The notes: generated from the letters alone by a model not told the origin. DNA of 64,000 nt from Martinezella miluonensis (GCF_900094545.1 NZ_FMAH01000006.1:122745-186744); one strand, 5' to 3'; positions 19,203 to 29,558 are shown, counted from the stretch's first letter. Numbers and translations: made by a program.

Positions 19203-20181
19203 TCTTGCCGATGTGGTCGCTGGTTTCCATCAAGCGGTGCGCCGCGATCACATCGTCAAAGGCGAATACCTTGTGAATGACGGGGGCAACCGTGCCCTCG
19301 TCGAGCAGCGGCCAGACCTGGGAAAGCAGGTCGTCGCGGATCGCGCGCTTTTCCTCCGCCGTGCGCGGGCGCATGGTCGAGCCGGTTACCGTCAGGCGCT
19401 TGACCATGATCGGCTGCAGATTGACCTTGTCCGCCACCGCACCTCCGAGGAAAGCGATGATCGAAAGGCAGCCGTCGCGGGCGAGCGACGCGAGGTTCTT
19501 CTCCAGATAGGCCGCGCCGATCATGTCGAGAATGATATCGACGCCATGTTCCGTCTCCGCCTTGATGACCTCGGCGAAATCCTCCTGCCTGTAATTGATG
19601 GCCCGCTTTGCGCCGAGCTTCTCGCACGCCTCGCATTTTTCCTTCGAACCTGCAGTCGTATAGACCGTCGCACCGAAAGCGCGGGCAAGCTGGATCGCCG
19701 TCGTCCCGATGCCGCTGGAGCCGCCGTGGATCAGCACGCTTTCCCCCTCGGTGAGACCCGCCATCTGGAAGAGATTGGCCCATACGGTGAAGAAGGTCTC
19801 GGGAACGGCTGCTGCGCGCACGGCATCATAACCATTCGGGAAGCGGAGTGCCTGGCCGGCCGGCAACACGCAATATTCGGCATAGCCGCCGCCATTTGCG
19901 AGGCCGCAGACCTTGTTGCCGATCGCAAACTCCGTCACGCCGGGCGCAACGTCCACGACCTCCCCGGCAACTTCCAGACCCAGTATCGGGCTTGCATCCT
20001 TCGGCGGCGGATAAGTGCCCTGACGCTGCGCCACATCCGGCCGGTTGACACCGGCGGCCTCGACTCGAACCAAGATCTCGCCCGGCTTCAGGACCGGTAG
20101 AGATTTGCGGCCGATGGTCATGACCTCAGGCCCGCCAAAGGACGGCAAATCCACAAAACGCATTTCAGACGGCAAGGGCAT
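19183..20181 (-). CDS. NAD(P)H-quinone oxidoreductase, zeta-crystallin type
   Basis: A 332-residue medium-chain dehydrogenase/reductase without the zinc-binding residues of alcohol dehydrogenases. The Rossmann fold segment is [38 protein letters not shown]. The N-terminal domain has the family start [43 protein letters not shown]. It should reduce quinones with NADPH. The open frame extends 51 codons upstream, but the domain begins here after a GGAGAGGAG ribosome site. A second in-frame ATG six codons further in is also possible. Confidence 0.9.
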   Translation of the reverse strand: MPLPSEMRFVDLPSFGGPEVMTIGRKSLPVLKPGEILVRVEAAGVNRPDVAQRQGTYPPPKDASPILGLEVAGEVVDVAPGVTEFAIGNKVCGLANGGGYAEYCVLPAGQALRFPNGYDAVRAAAVPETFFTVWANLFQMAGLTEGESVLIHGGSSGIGTTAIQLARAFGATVYTTAGSKEKCEACEKLGAKRAINYRQEDFAEVIKAETEHGVDIILDMIGAAYLEKNLASLARDGCLSIIAFLGGAVADKVNLQPIMVKRLTVTGSTMRPRTAEEKRAIRDDLLSQVWPLLDEGTVAPVIHKVFAFDDVIAAHRLMETSDHIGKIMLKLA

Positions 20182-20260
20182 GGCGCAATCTCCTCTCCCA
20201 GCAAAGCAGTGGAAATAGTTTAGCGCAGCGCGCTTGAAAAGATGGCTCGGCGGAAAGGCG

Positions 20261-22066
20261 TCAATTCGTCTCGGCCAGACCGAGGAATGCGACGCCGGCA
20301 GCACTTTCCTTTGCCTTCGTCTTGATGCCGGCAATGGAGGTGCTGACGCGGTTGATATTGTCGATCACCAGTCCCTCGGGCAGTTGCAGGATGCCGATCG
20401 AGCAGCGCATCAGCGGGAATTCGGCTTCGGCGCCGCTGCGATCGTGACCGCGAATACGGCCGGCAGCACGATCCTCGGCCGAATAAAGATCAAGAACATC
20501 CGCATGAAAATCGGCAAGCAGCCGGTCCAGAACCTCGCGAAGCTCGCCCGTACTCCAGCCGCTGACGCCGATGAAGAAATCGTCGCCGCCGACATGGCCG
20601 AGGAAATTGCGCTCGGCAAAGAAATAGCGGCGCATCAGCGCCGCAAACAGTGAAATGGCATGATCGCCGAGATGGAAGCCATAGGCATCGTTGAACGGCT
20701 TGAAATTATCGAAATCGCAATAGCAGAAGTGCCTGACTTCATCACCATCGCGGCCGGTGCTCTGCATAAAATCGTGGATCGCCCTGTTGCCGGGGAGCCC
20801 GGTCAGCGGGTTCTGGTCCTGGGCGATCTTCAGTTGCTTCTCGTTGATGACCTTGATCAGCGAGGCAGCGGAAACGATACCGGCATAATGCGTGCCTTCG
20901 GTGACGATCAGGCAATCGCTGCTTTCCATATTGGCGAAGATCGCCATCAGCGTATCGGCGTCGGAATCAAGACCGACGATCGGCGCCATCTCGACGAAAT
21001 GCGAGATCGACCGCTCATAGACCTTGTTCTTCAGAAGGTCGCGGCCGAAGGGCTGATAGATGTATTCCTTGAGCTGGTACTCGTGGATGATGCCGCGCGG
21101 CTCGTCATTGGCGTTGACCACGGGGAAATAGGCGCGGCGCGGATTGCGGCGGAAGAGCTCGAAGACGCTGTCGATGCTATCGCTTTCGCGGATGGTCGGC
21201 AGCACCTCGATCTGCTTGCGGATGAGGATCTCGTCAAGCGACTGGCTGTTTCGTACCGTCTTGCCGAGATCCTGGAGATGCGGAAAGCTCTGCTTCAACT
21301 CGTTGACCAGCACCGTCGGACGCGCAATGAACCAGCCCTGGACGAGATCAACGCCAAATTCGCGGCAGGTCAAGAACTCCGCCTCGGTCTCGATGCCTTC
21401 GGCGATGACGCGTGTGCCGAGAACATGGGCGATGTTGACCAGATTTCTGAGAATGTGCCGTTTGCGGGCGCTGCGGTCGATATCGACGATGAAGTGCCGG
21501 TCGATCTTGAGGTAGTCGACGGGATAATCGGACAGCAGCTTCATTTCGCCATGGCCGACGCCGAAATCGTCGATCGCCAGCTTGAAACCGGCGTTCCGCA
21601 TTCTTGCGACCAGACCGGAGAACGCGGGCACGCTGGTATTGTCGAAGCGCTCGGAGAATTCGAAGCAGACGGAGGAAGGCGCCATGCCCGCCTTTTTCAT
21701 ATGCTGCAGCAGGCTATCGACCAGTACACCACCCTGCGGGATCAACCGCACATCCAGATTGAGGAAAAGCGTGGCCGAGACGGCATTGGGAAGCGTGGCA
21801 AATTTTGCCAGCGCGCGGCTGGTGACCATCTGCTCCAGGCCGAGAAGCTGCCCGGTGCGCTCGGCCTCGTCGAGCATGTCGAGCGGGCTGCCGAAGCCGA
21901 TGCGCTCCTGGCCGCGCATCAAGGATTCATAGCCGAAGACGGCGCCGGTGCCGGCTTCCACGATCGGCTGAAAAGCGTTTTCGATCACGAGTTTGGCAAG
22001 GGTGACAATCTGGTCGCTGGCATACCGGCGCAACACGCCGGGCTCGACTGCGGCAGTCAGGGACAT
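20261..22066 (-). CDS. Cyclic-di-GMP protein with EAL, tandem CBS and GGDEF domains
   Basis: A 601-residue cytoplasmic signalling protein. The EAL domain comes first (about 20 to 260) with ESL in place of EAL, and with [36 protein letters not shown] and QGWFIARP all recognisable, so the metal ligands look largely preserved. Two CBS motifs follow (about 280 to 395). The C-terminal GGDEF domain (about 410 to 590) has GGDDF at the active site, a variant seen in active cyclases. The balance of synthesis and breakdown cannot be told from sequence; CBS domains suggest control by adenine nucleotides. The ATG is preceded by GGAG. An open frame 127 codons longer is not supported. Confidence 0.9.
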   Translation of the reverse strand: MSLTAAVEPGVLRRYASDQIVTLAKLVIENAFQPIVEAGTGAVFGYESLMRGQERIGFGSPLDMLDEAERTGQLLGLEQMVTSRALAKFATLPNAVSATLFLNLDVRLIPQGGVLVDSLLQHMKKAGMAPSSVCFEFSERFDNTSVPAFSGLVARMRNAGFKLAIDDFGVGHGEMKLLSDYPVDYLKIDRHFIVDIDRSARKRHILRNLVNIAHVLGTRVIAEGIETEAEFLTCREFGVDLVQGWFIARPTVLVNELKQSFPHLQDLGKTVRNSQSLDEILIRKQIEVLPTIRESDSIDSVFELFRRNPRRAYFPVVNANDEPRGIIHEYQLKEYIYQPFGRDLLKNKVYERSISHFVEMAPIVGLDSDADTLMAIFANMESSDCLIVTEGTHYAGIVSAASLIKVINEKQLKIAQDQNPLTGLPGNRAIHDFMQSTGRDGDEVRHFCYCDFDNFKPFNDAYGFHLGDHAISLFAALMRRYFFAERNFLGHVGGDDFFIGVSGWSTGELREVLDRLLADFHADVLDLYSAEDRAAGRIRGHDRSGAEAEFPLMRCSIGILQLPEGLVIDNINRVSTSIAGIKTKAKESAAGVAFLGLAETN

Positions 22067-22274
22067 GCCAATCTCCGTTGGGATTTTTATCAAATTATTT
22101 GAGTAAGGTTTTGGATCTACTGCATTTTCAACCCAAGATGCGCCATAAAGCGTCAACGAAACCTTTCCGGTATGTGAAAGTTTCGTGAATGGTAAAGCAA
22201 TATTAACCATTGATCCGGTCCGAAAACAGGGCACGCCGAGATAGGCCATGGCCGGAACTGACTGATTTTCCGGC

Positions 22275-22520
22275 CTAATTGTGCGAGTGCTGCTCCGCCT
22301 CATAGTCGGCGAACATATCGGCAACGCAGCGACCGCCGTTGGCCGTCTCATCATTGGCCGCTTGTGGCACATCGCAAACATCGCTGCGCCTGCGCGCCGC
22401 ATCCCACATACGCAGGGCTTCCCGCACGACTTCACTGCTCGAGGCATAGGTGCCGGTGTCGACTGCGGCGCGAATGCCGGCGGCCTGAAGCGGAGAGATG
22501 GAAACCGTTACCATCGGCAT
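22275..22520 (-). CDS. ParD-like CopG-family antitoxin without adjacent toxin
   Basis: An 81-residue protein of the ParD type. The N-terminal ribbon-helix-helix reads MVTVSISPLQAAGIRAAVDTGTYASSSEVVREALRMWDAARR. The C-terminal tail is acidic and likely disordered (ending YEAEQHSHN), as expected for a toxin-binding region. A strong AGGGAGGAA ribosome site precedes it. A ParE toxin normally follows directly; here the next 200 bases on this strand contain no gene and the GGDEF/EAL gene follows. It may be a solitary remnant, a regulator, or an antitoxin acting on a distant ParE. Confidence 0.8.
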   Translation of the reverse strand: MPMVTVSISPLQAAGIRAAVDTGTYASSSEVVREALRMWDAARRRSDVCDVPQAANDETANGGRCVADMFADYEAEQHSHN

Positions 22521-22557
22521 GATATTCCTCCCTTGACGTTATCAAGCGGAATTCTCG

Positions 22558-22624
22558 CTGGAGACGCATTTCGCTGCCGTCGGCGGTGCCTTCGAGGCAT
22601 GTCCTTCAGACATGCGTGCTCCAG
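22558..22624. repeat. Imperfect inverted repeat upstream of parD-like gene
   Basis: The outer arms CTGGAGACGCAT and ATGCGTGCTCCAG pair except for one inserted base, and an inner hairpin GCATGTC-cttca-GACATGC competes with the right arm. It lies between a -35/-10 pair and the antitoxin start, so it would be in the transcript leader. Possible structured leader, small RNA or degraded mobile repeat. Confidence 0.45.
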
Positions 22625-22681
22625 AGCTAGCACCGTCGCTACATCCATTCGGCGACGCTCCGCCCACAAGGCAGAGCGATA

Positions 22682-22710
22682 AGGGTAGCGCCGCTCACGC
22701 TTCTTGTCAA
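22682..22710 (-). promoter_or_regulatory. Putative sigma-70 promoter for the parD-like gene
   Basis: On the minus strand TTGACA and TACCCT are separated by 17 bases. The distance to the antitoxin start is about 160 bases, leaving a leader containing the inverted repeat. The -35 is consensus; the -10 is weak. Confidence 0.4.
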
Positions 22711-22745
22711 AAAGTAGTAGTCCGTTATCCGTTGTGCTAGAACAG

Positions 22746-23294
22746 TTAGCGCTTGAGGACGAGACCGAAAGCAACCAGCGTCCAGCCCTGGAAAATCAGA
22801 TCGAATGCCAGAAAAAGCCCGAGAATCCAAAGGCTGTTGACCGGCCAGCCGAGCATGATGGCGATGCCGGCAATGGCAGTCGCAACACCACTGATGACGA
22901 TCCAGATCCAGCCGCGCTCGGGCTTCACTTTGCGCCCGACCCAGACGCGGAACGTGCCGGCGATAATCAGCGCGACGGCGAGGAACAGCGTCAGCGCCGC
23001 GGAGGCCAATAGCGGATTGGCAAAGGCGAGGATGCCGGCAAGCGTATAGAGCACACCGCTAAGCACCCAGAAGAGGATGTGCTCCCAACCCCTCACCTGA
23101 AAGGCGTGGGCCAAATGCACGATGCCGCCGATCAGCATCAGCAAGCCGACATAATAGACCGATGCCACCGTGGCGATGAACAGATTGCCGAGCGCAATGC
23201 AGCCGCAAACTAGCAGCAGGACGCCGAGGCCAACAAACCAACCCCATTTGTCGCGCATCGCAGATGAGGGAACTTCATCAAGCATATCAACCAT
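22746..23294 (-). CDS. HdeD family membrane protein
   Basis: A 182-residue protein with six transmembrane segments in three pairs, beginning WGWFVGLGVLLLVCGCIALGNLF and continuing through VYYVGLLMLIGGIVHLAHAF, as in HdeD. In E. coli HdeD is linked to acid resistance at high cell density; in rhizobia the role is unproven. A strong AGGAGGAGGTG ribosome site precedes the chosen ATG; a longer frame upstream crosses the bet regulatory region. It is divergent from betI, so they share a 150-base control region. Confidence 0.85.
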   Translation of the reverse strand: MVDMLDEVPSSAMRDKWGWFVGLGVLLLVCGCIALGNLFIATVASVYYVGLLMLIGGIVHLAHAFQVRGWEHILFWVLSGVLYTLAGILAFANPLLASAALTLFLAVALIIAGTFRVWVGRKVKPERGWIWIVISGVATAIAGIAIMLGWPVNSLWILGLFLAFDLIFQGWTLVAFGLVLKR

Positions 23295-23392
23295 GACCGC
23301 ACCTCCTCCTGAGTGGAAGTATGACACAGAAATACAACTCGGAAAGAGGTTGCGGATTTTTCGCCGACGTCTGCAAGGCACGCAATTTTTTA

Positions 23393-23412
23393 TTGATTGA
23401 TTAGTCAATCAA
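23393..23412. promoter_or_regulatory. BetI operator, perfect inverted repeat
   Basis: Arms TTGATTGA and TCAATCAA are exactly complementary around TTAG. The site lies 34 bases upstream of the betI start, and its TTGATTG element resembles known BetI boxes. It would let BetI repress the whole bet operon in the absence of choline. Confidence 0.7.
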
Positions 23413-23446
23413 AAATAAGCTCAGCTTCAACCTCAAGGATTGATGC

Positions 23447-24034
23447 ATGCCCAAAGTCGGAATGGAACCGGTGCGCCGCAAGGCGCTAGTGGATGCAGCG
23501 ATGCGCGTGATCGGCGATCACGGCTCGCTGACCGTCACCATGTCCGAAATCGCCAAGCAGGCCGGCGTTTCCCCCGCTCTTGCTCATCACTATTTTGGTA
23601 GCAAGGAACAGCTGCTGATCGAGACCGTCCGTGTCCATCTACAGCGGCTGCGCGACAGTGTGGTGACGGCGCTTAGGGCCGCGACGACACCGCGCGACAA
23701 GCTCTCAGCGGTTATCCGCGTCAGTTTCCAGGCAGATCAGTTCGCGCCGGAGACGATTGCCGCCTGGCTCGCCTTCTATGCGGAAGCCCAACGCTCGGAA
23801 GAGACACGCCGCTTTCTCGTCATCTATGCACGCCGGCTGCATTCGAATCTGGTGGCCAATCTCAAAGCATTGTGCTCGGCCGGCGACGCCGAGCGGATCG
23901 CTGAGGGTGCGGCCGCGATGATCGACGGGCTCTATATTCGCCAGGGCCTTAGATCCGCGCCGATCAGCACCGAGGCGTCGATCGCGCTGACCGAGAATTA
24001 TCTCACGACCAACCTCAACGCGTTGAAAGGCTGA
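23447..24034 (+). CDS. betI: Choline-responsive repressor BetI
   Basis: A 195-residue TetR-family repressor. It begins MPKVGMEPVRRKALVDAAMRVIGDHGSLTVTMSEIAKQAGVSPALAHHYFGSKEQLL, which is the BetI DNA-binding domain almost to the residue, including the LAHHYFGSKE recognition helix. The C-terminal domain binds choline. It heads the betaine operon and is followed five bases later by a GST gene, with its operator immediately upstream. Confidence 0.95.
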   Translation: MPKVGMEPVRRKALVDAAMRVIGDHGSLTVTMSEIAKQAGVSPALAHHYFGSKEQLLIETVRVHLQRLRDSVVTALRAATTPRDKLSAVIRVSFQADQFAPETIAAWLAFYAEAQRSEETRRFLVIYARRLHSNLVANLKALCSAGDAERIAEGAAAMIDGLYIRQGLRSAPISTEASIALTENYLTTNLNALKG

Positions 24035-24039
24035 AGACC

Positions 24040-24681
24040 ATGTTGACCGTCTGGGGCCGCAAATCGTCATCCAATGTACAGGCGCTGATGTGGTGCATCG
24101 GCGAGCTCGGCCTTGCCTATGAGCGCATCGATGCGGGATTTAAATATGGCGTCAACGACACGCCTGAATTCCTGGCGATGAATCCGAACGGCACTGTTCC
24201 GGTGCTGCGCGAGGACGATGGCGAGCCATTGTGGGAAACTGGCGCCATCCTGCGCTACCTCACCACGCAATATGGCGACGATGCCTTCTGGCCGAAGGAT
24301 GCGCGGCGTCGCGCCCAGATCGACAAATGGACGGAATGGGCCAAGATCAACATTGCCATGAACTTCACCGGCCCGGTGTTCTGGCGCGCGGTGCGAACGG
24401 CCCCTGCTCTGCGCGACGAGAAGGCAATTATCGCGGCTATCGCCGCGCTCGGGACGAAGCTTGACATCGCCGAGTCGCAGTTCGGACGGCATCGTTTCCT
24501 TGCCGGCGATAATCTGACGCTCGCCGACATACAATTCGGGCACGTTCTCTATCGCTATTTCGAGATCGACATCCAGCGCCCTGCCCATCCGCGGCTGGAG
24601 CGCTACTACGAAAACCTGACCGAGCGACCTGCTTTTCAAGAGCATGTCATGGTCTCCTATGAAGAATTGAGGGTTCTATGA
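24040..24681 (+). CDS. Glutathione S-transferase inserted in the bet operon
   Basis: A 213-residue GST. The N-terminal domain has [30 protein letters not shown] and [31 protein letters not shown], with the Glu-Thr gamma-glutamyl contact; the C-terminal motif is [23 protein letters not shown]. It starts five bases after betI and its stop overlaps the betB start (ATGA), so it is a coupled member of the operon. In Sinorhizobium meliloti the corresponding slot holds betC, choline sulfatase. A role in handling betaine aldehyde or other electrophiles is a guess. Confidence 0.9.
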   Translation: MLTVWGRKSSSNVQALMWCIGELGLAYERIDAGFKYGVNDTPEFLAMNPNGTVPVLREDDGEPLWETGAILRYLTTQYGDDAFWPKDARRRAQIDKWTEWAKINIAMNFTGPVFWRAVRTAPALRDEKAIIAAIAALGTKLDIAESQFGRHRFLAGDNLTLADIQFGHVLYRYFEIDIQRPAHPRLERYYENLTERPAFQEHVMVSYEELRVL

Positions 24682-26144
24682 TGCGCGCACAACCGAAAGC
24701 CTCGCATTTCATCGACGGAGAATATGTCGAGGACACCGACGGCACCGTTATCGAAAGCATCTATCCGGCAACCGGCGAGGTGATCGCCCGCCTGCACGCG
24801 GCAACGCCCGCTATCGTCGAAAGGGCGATCGCCAGCGCCAAGCGGGCGCAGCCGGAATGGGCTGCCATGAGCCCGACGGCACGCGGCCGCATCCTGAAGC
24901 GCGCCGCCGACATCATGCGGGAGCGTAACCGCGAGCTTTCCGAGCTGGAGACGCTGGATACGGGCAAGCCGATCCAGGAAACCATCGTCGCCGACCCGAC
25001 CTCAGGCGCCGACAGCTTCGAATTCTTCGGCGGCATCGCGGCGGCCGGCCTCAACGGCTCCTACATTCCGCTCGGCGGCGATTTCGCCTATACCAAGCGC
25101 GTGCCGCTCGGCGTCTGCGTCGGCATCGGCGCATGGAACTACCCGCAGCAGATCGCCTGCTGGAAGGGCGCCCCTGCGCTTGTCGCCGGCAACGCCATGG
25201 TGTTCAAGCCGTCGGAGAACACCCCGCTCGGCGCGTTGAAGATCGCCGAAATCCTCATCGAGGCAGGCCTGCCGAAGGGCCTCTACAACGTCATTCAGGG
25301 CGATCGCGAAACCGGACCGCTGCTTATCAACCATCCGGATGTGGCGAAGGTATCGTTGACCGGCTCCGTGCCGACGGGCCGCAAGGTGGCAGCTGCGGCT
25401 GCGGGCAACCTCAAGCATGTCACCATGGAACTCGGCGGAAAGTCGCCGCTGATCGTCTTTGACGATGCCGATATCGACAGCGCCATCGGCGGTGCCATGC
25501 TCGGCAATTTCTATTCGACGGGCCAGGTCTGCTCGAACGGCACGCGCGTCTTCGTCAACAGCAAGATCAAGTCCGAATTCCTGAAGCGCTTGAAGGCTCG
25601 CACCGACGCCATGCTCATCGGCGATCCGATGGATGAGGCAACGCAGATCGGCCCGATGGTCTCCTGGGCGCAGCGCGAGAAGGTGCTCGCCTACATCGAA
25701 AAGGGCAAGGCCGAGGGCGCGACGCTGCTGACCGGCGGCGGCATCCCGAACAATGTCTCCGGCGAAGGCTATTACATTCAGCCGACCGTGTTTGCCGACG
25801 TCACCGACGACATGACGATTGCCCGCGAAGAAATCTTCGGGCCTGTCATGTGCGTTCTCGATTTCGATGACGAGGCCGAGGTGATCGCCCGGGCCAACGC
25901 CACCGAATTCGGCCTTTCCGGCGGCGTCTTCACCGCCGACCTGACCCGCGCCCACCGCGTCGTCGACCAGCTCGAGGCCGGTACGCTCTGGATCAACACC
26001 TACAATCTCGCCCCGGTGGAAATTCCCTTCGGCGGCTCCAAGCAATCCGGCTTCGGCCGCGAGAATTCGCTGGCGGCACTGGAGCATTATTCGGAACTAA
26101 AGACCGTATACGTCGGCATGGGGCCGGTACAGGCGCCGTATTGA
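24678..26144 (+). CDS. betB: Betaine aldehyde dehydrogenase
   Basis: A 488-residue NAD(P)-dependent aldehyde dehydrogenase that oxidises betaine aldehyde to glycine betaine. The catalytic glutamate lies in [18 protein letters not shown] near 255 and the nucleophile in [16 protein letters not shown] near 288, with the C-terminal [30 protein letters not shown] typical of BetB. Start is one of two adjacent ATG codons overlapping the GST stop. It is followed by an intergenic repeat and then betA. Confidence 0.95.
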   Translation: MMRAQPKASHFIDGEYVEDTDGTVIESIYPATGEVIARLHAATPAIVERAIASAKRAQPEWAAMSPTARGRILKRAADIMRERNRELSELETLDTGKPIQETIVADPTSGADSFEFFGGIAAAGLNGSYIPLGGDFAYTKRVPLGVCVGIGAWNYPQQIACWKGAPALVAGNAMVFKPSENTPLGALKIAEILIEAGLPKGLYNVIQGDRETGPLLINHPDVAKVSLTGSVPTGRKVAAAAAGNLKHVTMELGGKSPLIVFDDADIDSAIGGAMLGNFYSTGQVCSNGTRVFVNSKIKSEFLKRLKARTDAMLIGDPMDEATQIGPMVSWAQREKVLAYIEKGKAEGATLLTGGGIPNNVSGEGYYIQPTVFADVTDDMTIAREEIFGPVMCVLDFDDEAEVIARANATEFGLSGGVFTADLTRAHRVVDQLEAGTLWINTYNLAPVEIPFGGSKQSGFGRENSLAALEHYSELKTVYVGMGPVQAPY

Positions 26145-26152
26145 ACAAAGCC

Positions 26153-26301
26153 CTTCGCCCCGTGAAACGGGGAGAAGGTGGGTTGGAGGAATCGAACGGA
26201 GTGAGATTGCGACAAGCCGGATGAGGGGCTGCTTCAGATACGCCGCATCCCGTTGCCCCGCCCCTCACCCTAGCCCTCTCCCCGCTCATGCGGGGCGAGG
26301 G
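26153..26301. repeat. RIME-like rhizobial palindromic intergenic element
   Basis: Between betB and betA lies a mosaic of short hairpins: CCCCGT-gaa-ACGGGG at one end, CCCCGC-tcat-GCGGGG at the other, with GAGGGGC and GCCCCTC inside. The order and wording (GGGGAGAAGGTGG, GGATGAGGGGC, CCCTCTCCCCGC) match the mosaic elements common between Rhizobium genes. It may affect betB-betA transcript processing. Confidence 0.7.
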
Positions 26302-26363
26302 AACGATCAGAGCCAGCCATTATCCTGCAGCTCAAGAAGAACGTCCGAAAGAAGGCAATAGTC

Positions 26364-28013
26364 ATGCAAGCAGATTTCGTCATCGTCGGCTCGGGTTCGG
26401 CCGGCTCCGCCATGGCCTATCGCCTGTCGGAGGACGGCAAGCATTCGGTTATCGTTCTGGAATTCGGCGGCAGCGACTTCGGCCCCTTCATCCAGATGCC
26501 GGCAGCGCTTGCCTGGCCGATGAGCATGGACCGCTATAATTGGGGCTATCTCTCCGAACCCGAACCGCAGCTTAACAATCGTCGCATCACCGCCCCGCGC
26601 GGCAAGGTGATCGGCGGTTCCTCCTCGATCAACGGCATGGTCTATGTGCGTGGACATGCCGAGGATTTCAATCGCTGGGAGGAGCTCGGCGCCCAAGGCT
26701 GGGCCTACGCCGACGTGCTGCCCTATTTCAAGCGGATGGAGCATTCGCATGGCGGCGAAGACGGCTGGCGCGGCAAGGATGGCCCGCTGCACGTGCGTCG
26801 CGGCGACGCCCGCAACCCGCTCTTCCACGCCTTCATCGAAGCCGGCAAGCAGGCCGGCTTCGAGGCGACGGAGGATTATAACGGCAGCAAGCAGGAAGGC
26901 TTCGGCCTGATGGAGCAGACGACCTGGATGGGCCGGCGCTGGTCTGCGGCGACAGCCTATCTCAAGCCCGCCCTCAAGCGGCCGAATGTCGAGCTCATTC
27001 GTTGCTTTGCCCGCAAAGTCGTCATCGAAAACGGCCGCGCGACCGGCGTCGAAGTCGAGCGAGACGGCAAGATCGAGATCATCAAGGCAAACTGCGAGGT
27101 GATCGTCTCCGCCTCCTCGTTCAACTCACCGAAGCTGCTGATGCTCTCCGGCATCGGTCCTGGGCAACATCTGCGCGACATGGGGATCGAGGTGAAGCTC
27201 GACCGTCCGGGCGTCGGCGCCAATCTGCAGGATCACATGGAATTCTATTTCCAGCAGACCAGCCTGAAGCCGGTGTCGCTCTATTCCTGGCTGCCCTGGT
27301 ACATGCAGGGGATCGCCGGCGCGCAATGGCTGTTCTTCAAGAAGGGGCTCGGCACATCGAACCAGTTTGAAGCCTGTGCCTTCCTGCGCTCGGCGCCGGG
27401 CGTCAAGCAGCCCGACATCCAGTATCACTTCCTGCCGGTCGCCATCAGCTATGATGGCAAGGCAGCGGCCAAGAGCCACGGTTTCCAGGCGCATGTCGGC
27501 TACAATCTGTCGAAATCACGCGGCGACGTGACGCTGCGCTCCTCCGACCCGATGGCCGATCCGGTGATCCGCTTCAACTATATGAGCCACCCAGAGGACT
27601 GGGAGAAGTTCCGCCATTGCGTGCGCCTCACCCGCGAGATCTTCGGGCAAAAGGCCTTCGACGGCTATCGCGGCGCGGAAATCCAGCCTGGGTCGAACGT
27701 CCAGACCGACGAGCAGATCGACGCCTTCCTGCGCGAGCATCTGGAAAGCGCCTATCACCCCTGCGGCACCTGCAAGATGGGCTCAAAGGACGATCCGATG
27801 GCGGTGGTCGATCCCGATACCCGCGTCATCGGCATCGATGGCCTGCGCGTTGCCGACAGTTCGATCTTCCCGCATGTGACCTATGGCAATCTGAACGGCC
27901 CTTCGATCATGACCGGCGAAAAGGCAGCCGACCATATCCTCGGCAAGCCAAGGCTGGCCCGCTCGAACCAGGAACCGTGGATCAATCCGCGGTGGGAGAC
28001 GAGTGATCGATAA
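26364..28013 (+). CDS. betA: Choline dehydrogenase
   Basis: A 549-residue GMC oxidoreductase that oxidises choline to betaine aldehyde at the membrane. The FAD-binding motif is [22 protein letters not shown] near residue 4, GMC signature 1 is [20 protein letters not shown] and signature 2 is [19 protein letters not shown]. The C-terminal catalytic His lies in [10 protein letters not shown], and a final Asn-Gly-Pro-Ser ([18 protein letters not shown]) is conserved in choline dehydrogenases. It completes the bet operon; the 220-base gap after betB holds the repeat. Confidence 0.95.
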   Translation: MQADFVIVGSGSAGSAMAYRLSEDGKHSVIVLEFGGSDFGPFIQMPAALAWPMSMDRYNWGYLSEPEPQLNNRRITAPRGKVIGGSSSINGMVYVRGHAEDFNRWEELGAQGWAYADVLPYFKRMEHSHGGEDGWRGKDGPLHVRRGDARNPLFHAFIEAGKQAGFEATEDYNGSKQEGFGLMEQTTWMGRRWSAATAYLKPALKRPNVELIRCFARKVVIENGRATGVEVERDGKIEIIKANCEVIVSASSFNSPKLLMLSGIGPGQHLRDMGIEVKLDRPGVGANLQDHMEFYFQQTSLKPVSLYSWLPWYMQGIAGAQWLFFKKGLGTSNQFEACAFLRSAPGVKQPDIQYHFLPVAISYDGKAAAKSHGFQAHVGYNLSKSRGDVTLRSSDPMADPVIRFNYMSHPEDWEKFRHCVRLTREIFGQKAFDGYRGAEIQPGSNVQTDEQIDAFLREHLESAYHPCGTCKMGSKDDPMAVVDPDTRVIGIDGLRVADSSIFPHVTYGNLNGPSIMTGEKAADHILGKPRLARSNQEPWINPRWETSDR

Positions 28014-28194
28014 AGCTCGACATAGCTCATCATGCATCGAAGGTTGACGCCGGCAAACAGTCGGCGCAAAGAGACGACCGTCAGCAAAGTGAAGCTCCGT
28101 AAGACAGTGTTACTATCTTAAAACGCCGTTTTTAAGCAGATTGCTCGATCAGAGTTCGAAAGACCCGTCTATAAATCCGTCGGTCACCGGTCAT

Positions 28195-29556
28195 ATGCCC
28201 CCGATCTATCGCAAGTCCAAGCTGCTCCGCCGTTCCCGCGTCATCTGGGGTTCGTTCAATCTATGGCGGCCGCGATTGGTGTTCTGGACGGGGGCTCTGG
28301 CGATCGGCGTGATCAGCGTCGGCTTTGCCAAGCTTGCGGACCTGGCGCAGCGGGCCTTTGCGGGCGTTACCCACTCCGGCGGGTGGATGTGGCTGCTGCC
28401 GCTGCTGTTGACGCCGGTCGGCTTCGTCCTGTCTGCTTATCTTGCCGCGACCCTGTTTCCCAATTCGCAAGGAAGCGGCATTCCGCAGGCGATCGCGGCC
28501 CGACATCTGCATCATGACGAGGATCGCACGAAACTGCTGTCGCTGCGGCTCGCTTTCGGCAAGATCGTGCTGACCATACTCGGGCTTCTGAGTGGGGCCT
28601 CGATCGGCCGCGAAGGGCCGACGGTGCAGGTCGGCGCCTCCTTCATGTTGGCCGTCGCCCGGTTCGGGGGCATTGCGCAGGCAAAGGGATTGATCCTTGC
28701 CGGCTCGGCGGCAGGCATCGCGGCAGCCTTCAACACGCCGCTTGCCGGGATCGTCTTTGCCATCGAGGAAATGAGCCGCACCTATGAATCCCGCGCCAAC
28801 GGCCTGGTCCTGACGGCCGTCATTCTTTCCGGCCTTGCCGCGCTCGGTCTTTCCGGCAGCTACAACTACTTCGGCACGGCCGATGCAGCGCCCACGATGC
28901 TTCGAGATTGGATCGTCATGCTGATCTGCGGCGTCGGCGGCGGCGCGCTCGGTGCCACCTTCAGCGGACTGGCACTCTATGCCGGCATCCGCATCCGCCG
29001 CTGGGCGCAGCCGCAACCGCTGAAGCGCATGCTGATCCTGGCCGGCCTTTGCGGCCTTGTCGTGGCTACCATCGGCGTGGTCTCCGGCGGCCAGACCTTC
29101 GGCACCGGTTACGAGCAGGCCCGCGGCGCGGTGGAAGGACATGCCCTGCCGCCGCTCTTCTTCGTCGAGAAGCTACTGGCAAGCTTCCTGTCGATGATCT
29201 CGGGCATTCCCGGCGGCATTTTTGCGCCATCACTTGCCGTCGGCGCCGGCTTCGGCAGCACGGTCGGCACGCTTGTCGGCAGCGGCGTGGCGCTTGCCGC
29301 GATCCTCGGCATGGCAGGCTATTTCGCCGGCGTCGTCCAGGCGCCGATGACCGCCTTCGTTATCATCCTGGAAATGACCGGCGACCATCAGGCCGTCATT
29401 CCGATCATGGCGGTGTCGATGATCGGCTATGTGACGTCACGGCTGCTGTCGCGCGAACCCTTGTACCATGGGCTTTCGCGCGTCTTCATCGCAGCGGCCA
29501 TCCGCGCACGGCGAGCCATGGAGAAAGAAGCCGGAGAGGAGCACGTCGCAAGCTGA
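28195..29556 (+). CDS. ClC-family chloride channel or transporter
   Basis: A ClC protein of 453 residues from this ATG, or 471 if a TTG 18 codons upstream is used; neither has a convincing ribosome site. The three ion-selectivity segments are present: GSGIPQ (helix C-D loop), GREGPTVQVGA (the gating glutamate) and GIFAPSLAVGAGFG. Ten or more hydrophobic segments follow. There are no cytoplasmic CBS domains. It probably exchanges chloride for protons. It converges with the Rrf2 gene, whose stop lies three bases away. Confidence 0.9.
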   Translation: MPPIYRKSKLLRRSRVIWGSFNLWRPRLVFWTGALAIGVISVGFAKLADLAQRAFAGVTHSGGWMWLLPLLLTPVGFVLSAYLAATLFPNSQGSGIPQAIAARHLHHDEDRTKLLSLRLAFGKIVLTILGLLSGASIGREGPTVQVGASFMLAVARFGGIAQAKGLILAGSAAGIAAAFNTPLAGIVFAIEEMSRTYESRANGLVLTAVILSGLAALGLSGSYNYFGTADAAPTMLRDWIVMLICGVGGGALGATFSGLALYAGIRIRRWAQPQPLKRMLILAGLCGLVVATIGVVSGGQTFGTGYEQARGAVEGHALPPLFFVEKLLASFLSMISGIPGGIFAPSLAVGAGFGSTVGTLVGSGVALAAILGMAGYFAGVVQAPMTAFVIILEMTGDHQAVIPIMAVSMIGYVTSRLLSREPLYHGLSRVFIAAAIRARRAMEKEAGEEHVAS

Positions 29557-29558
29557 AA

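Noticed and set aside
22508..22774. 88-codon minus-strand frame upstream of the parD-like gene
   Set aside because: It overlaps the parD start, lacks a ribosome site and is better explained as leader DNA.
28141..28194. TTG start for the ClC gene
   Set aside because: Possible but not preferred; the family alignment region begins after the ATG and no ribosome site supports the TTG.
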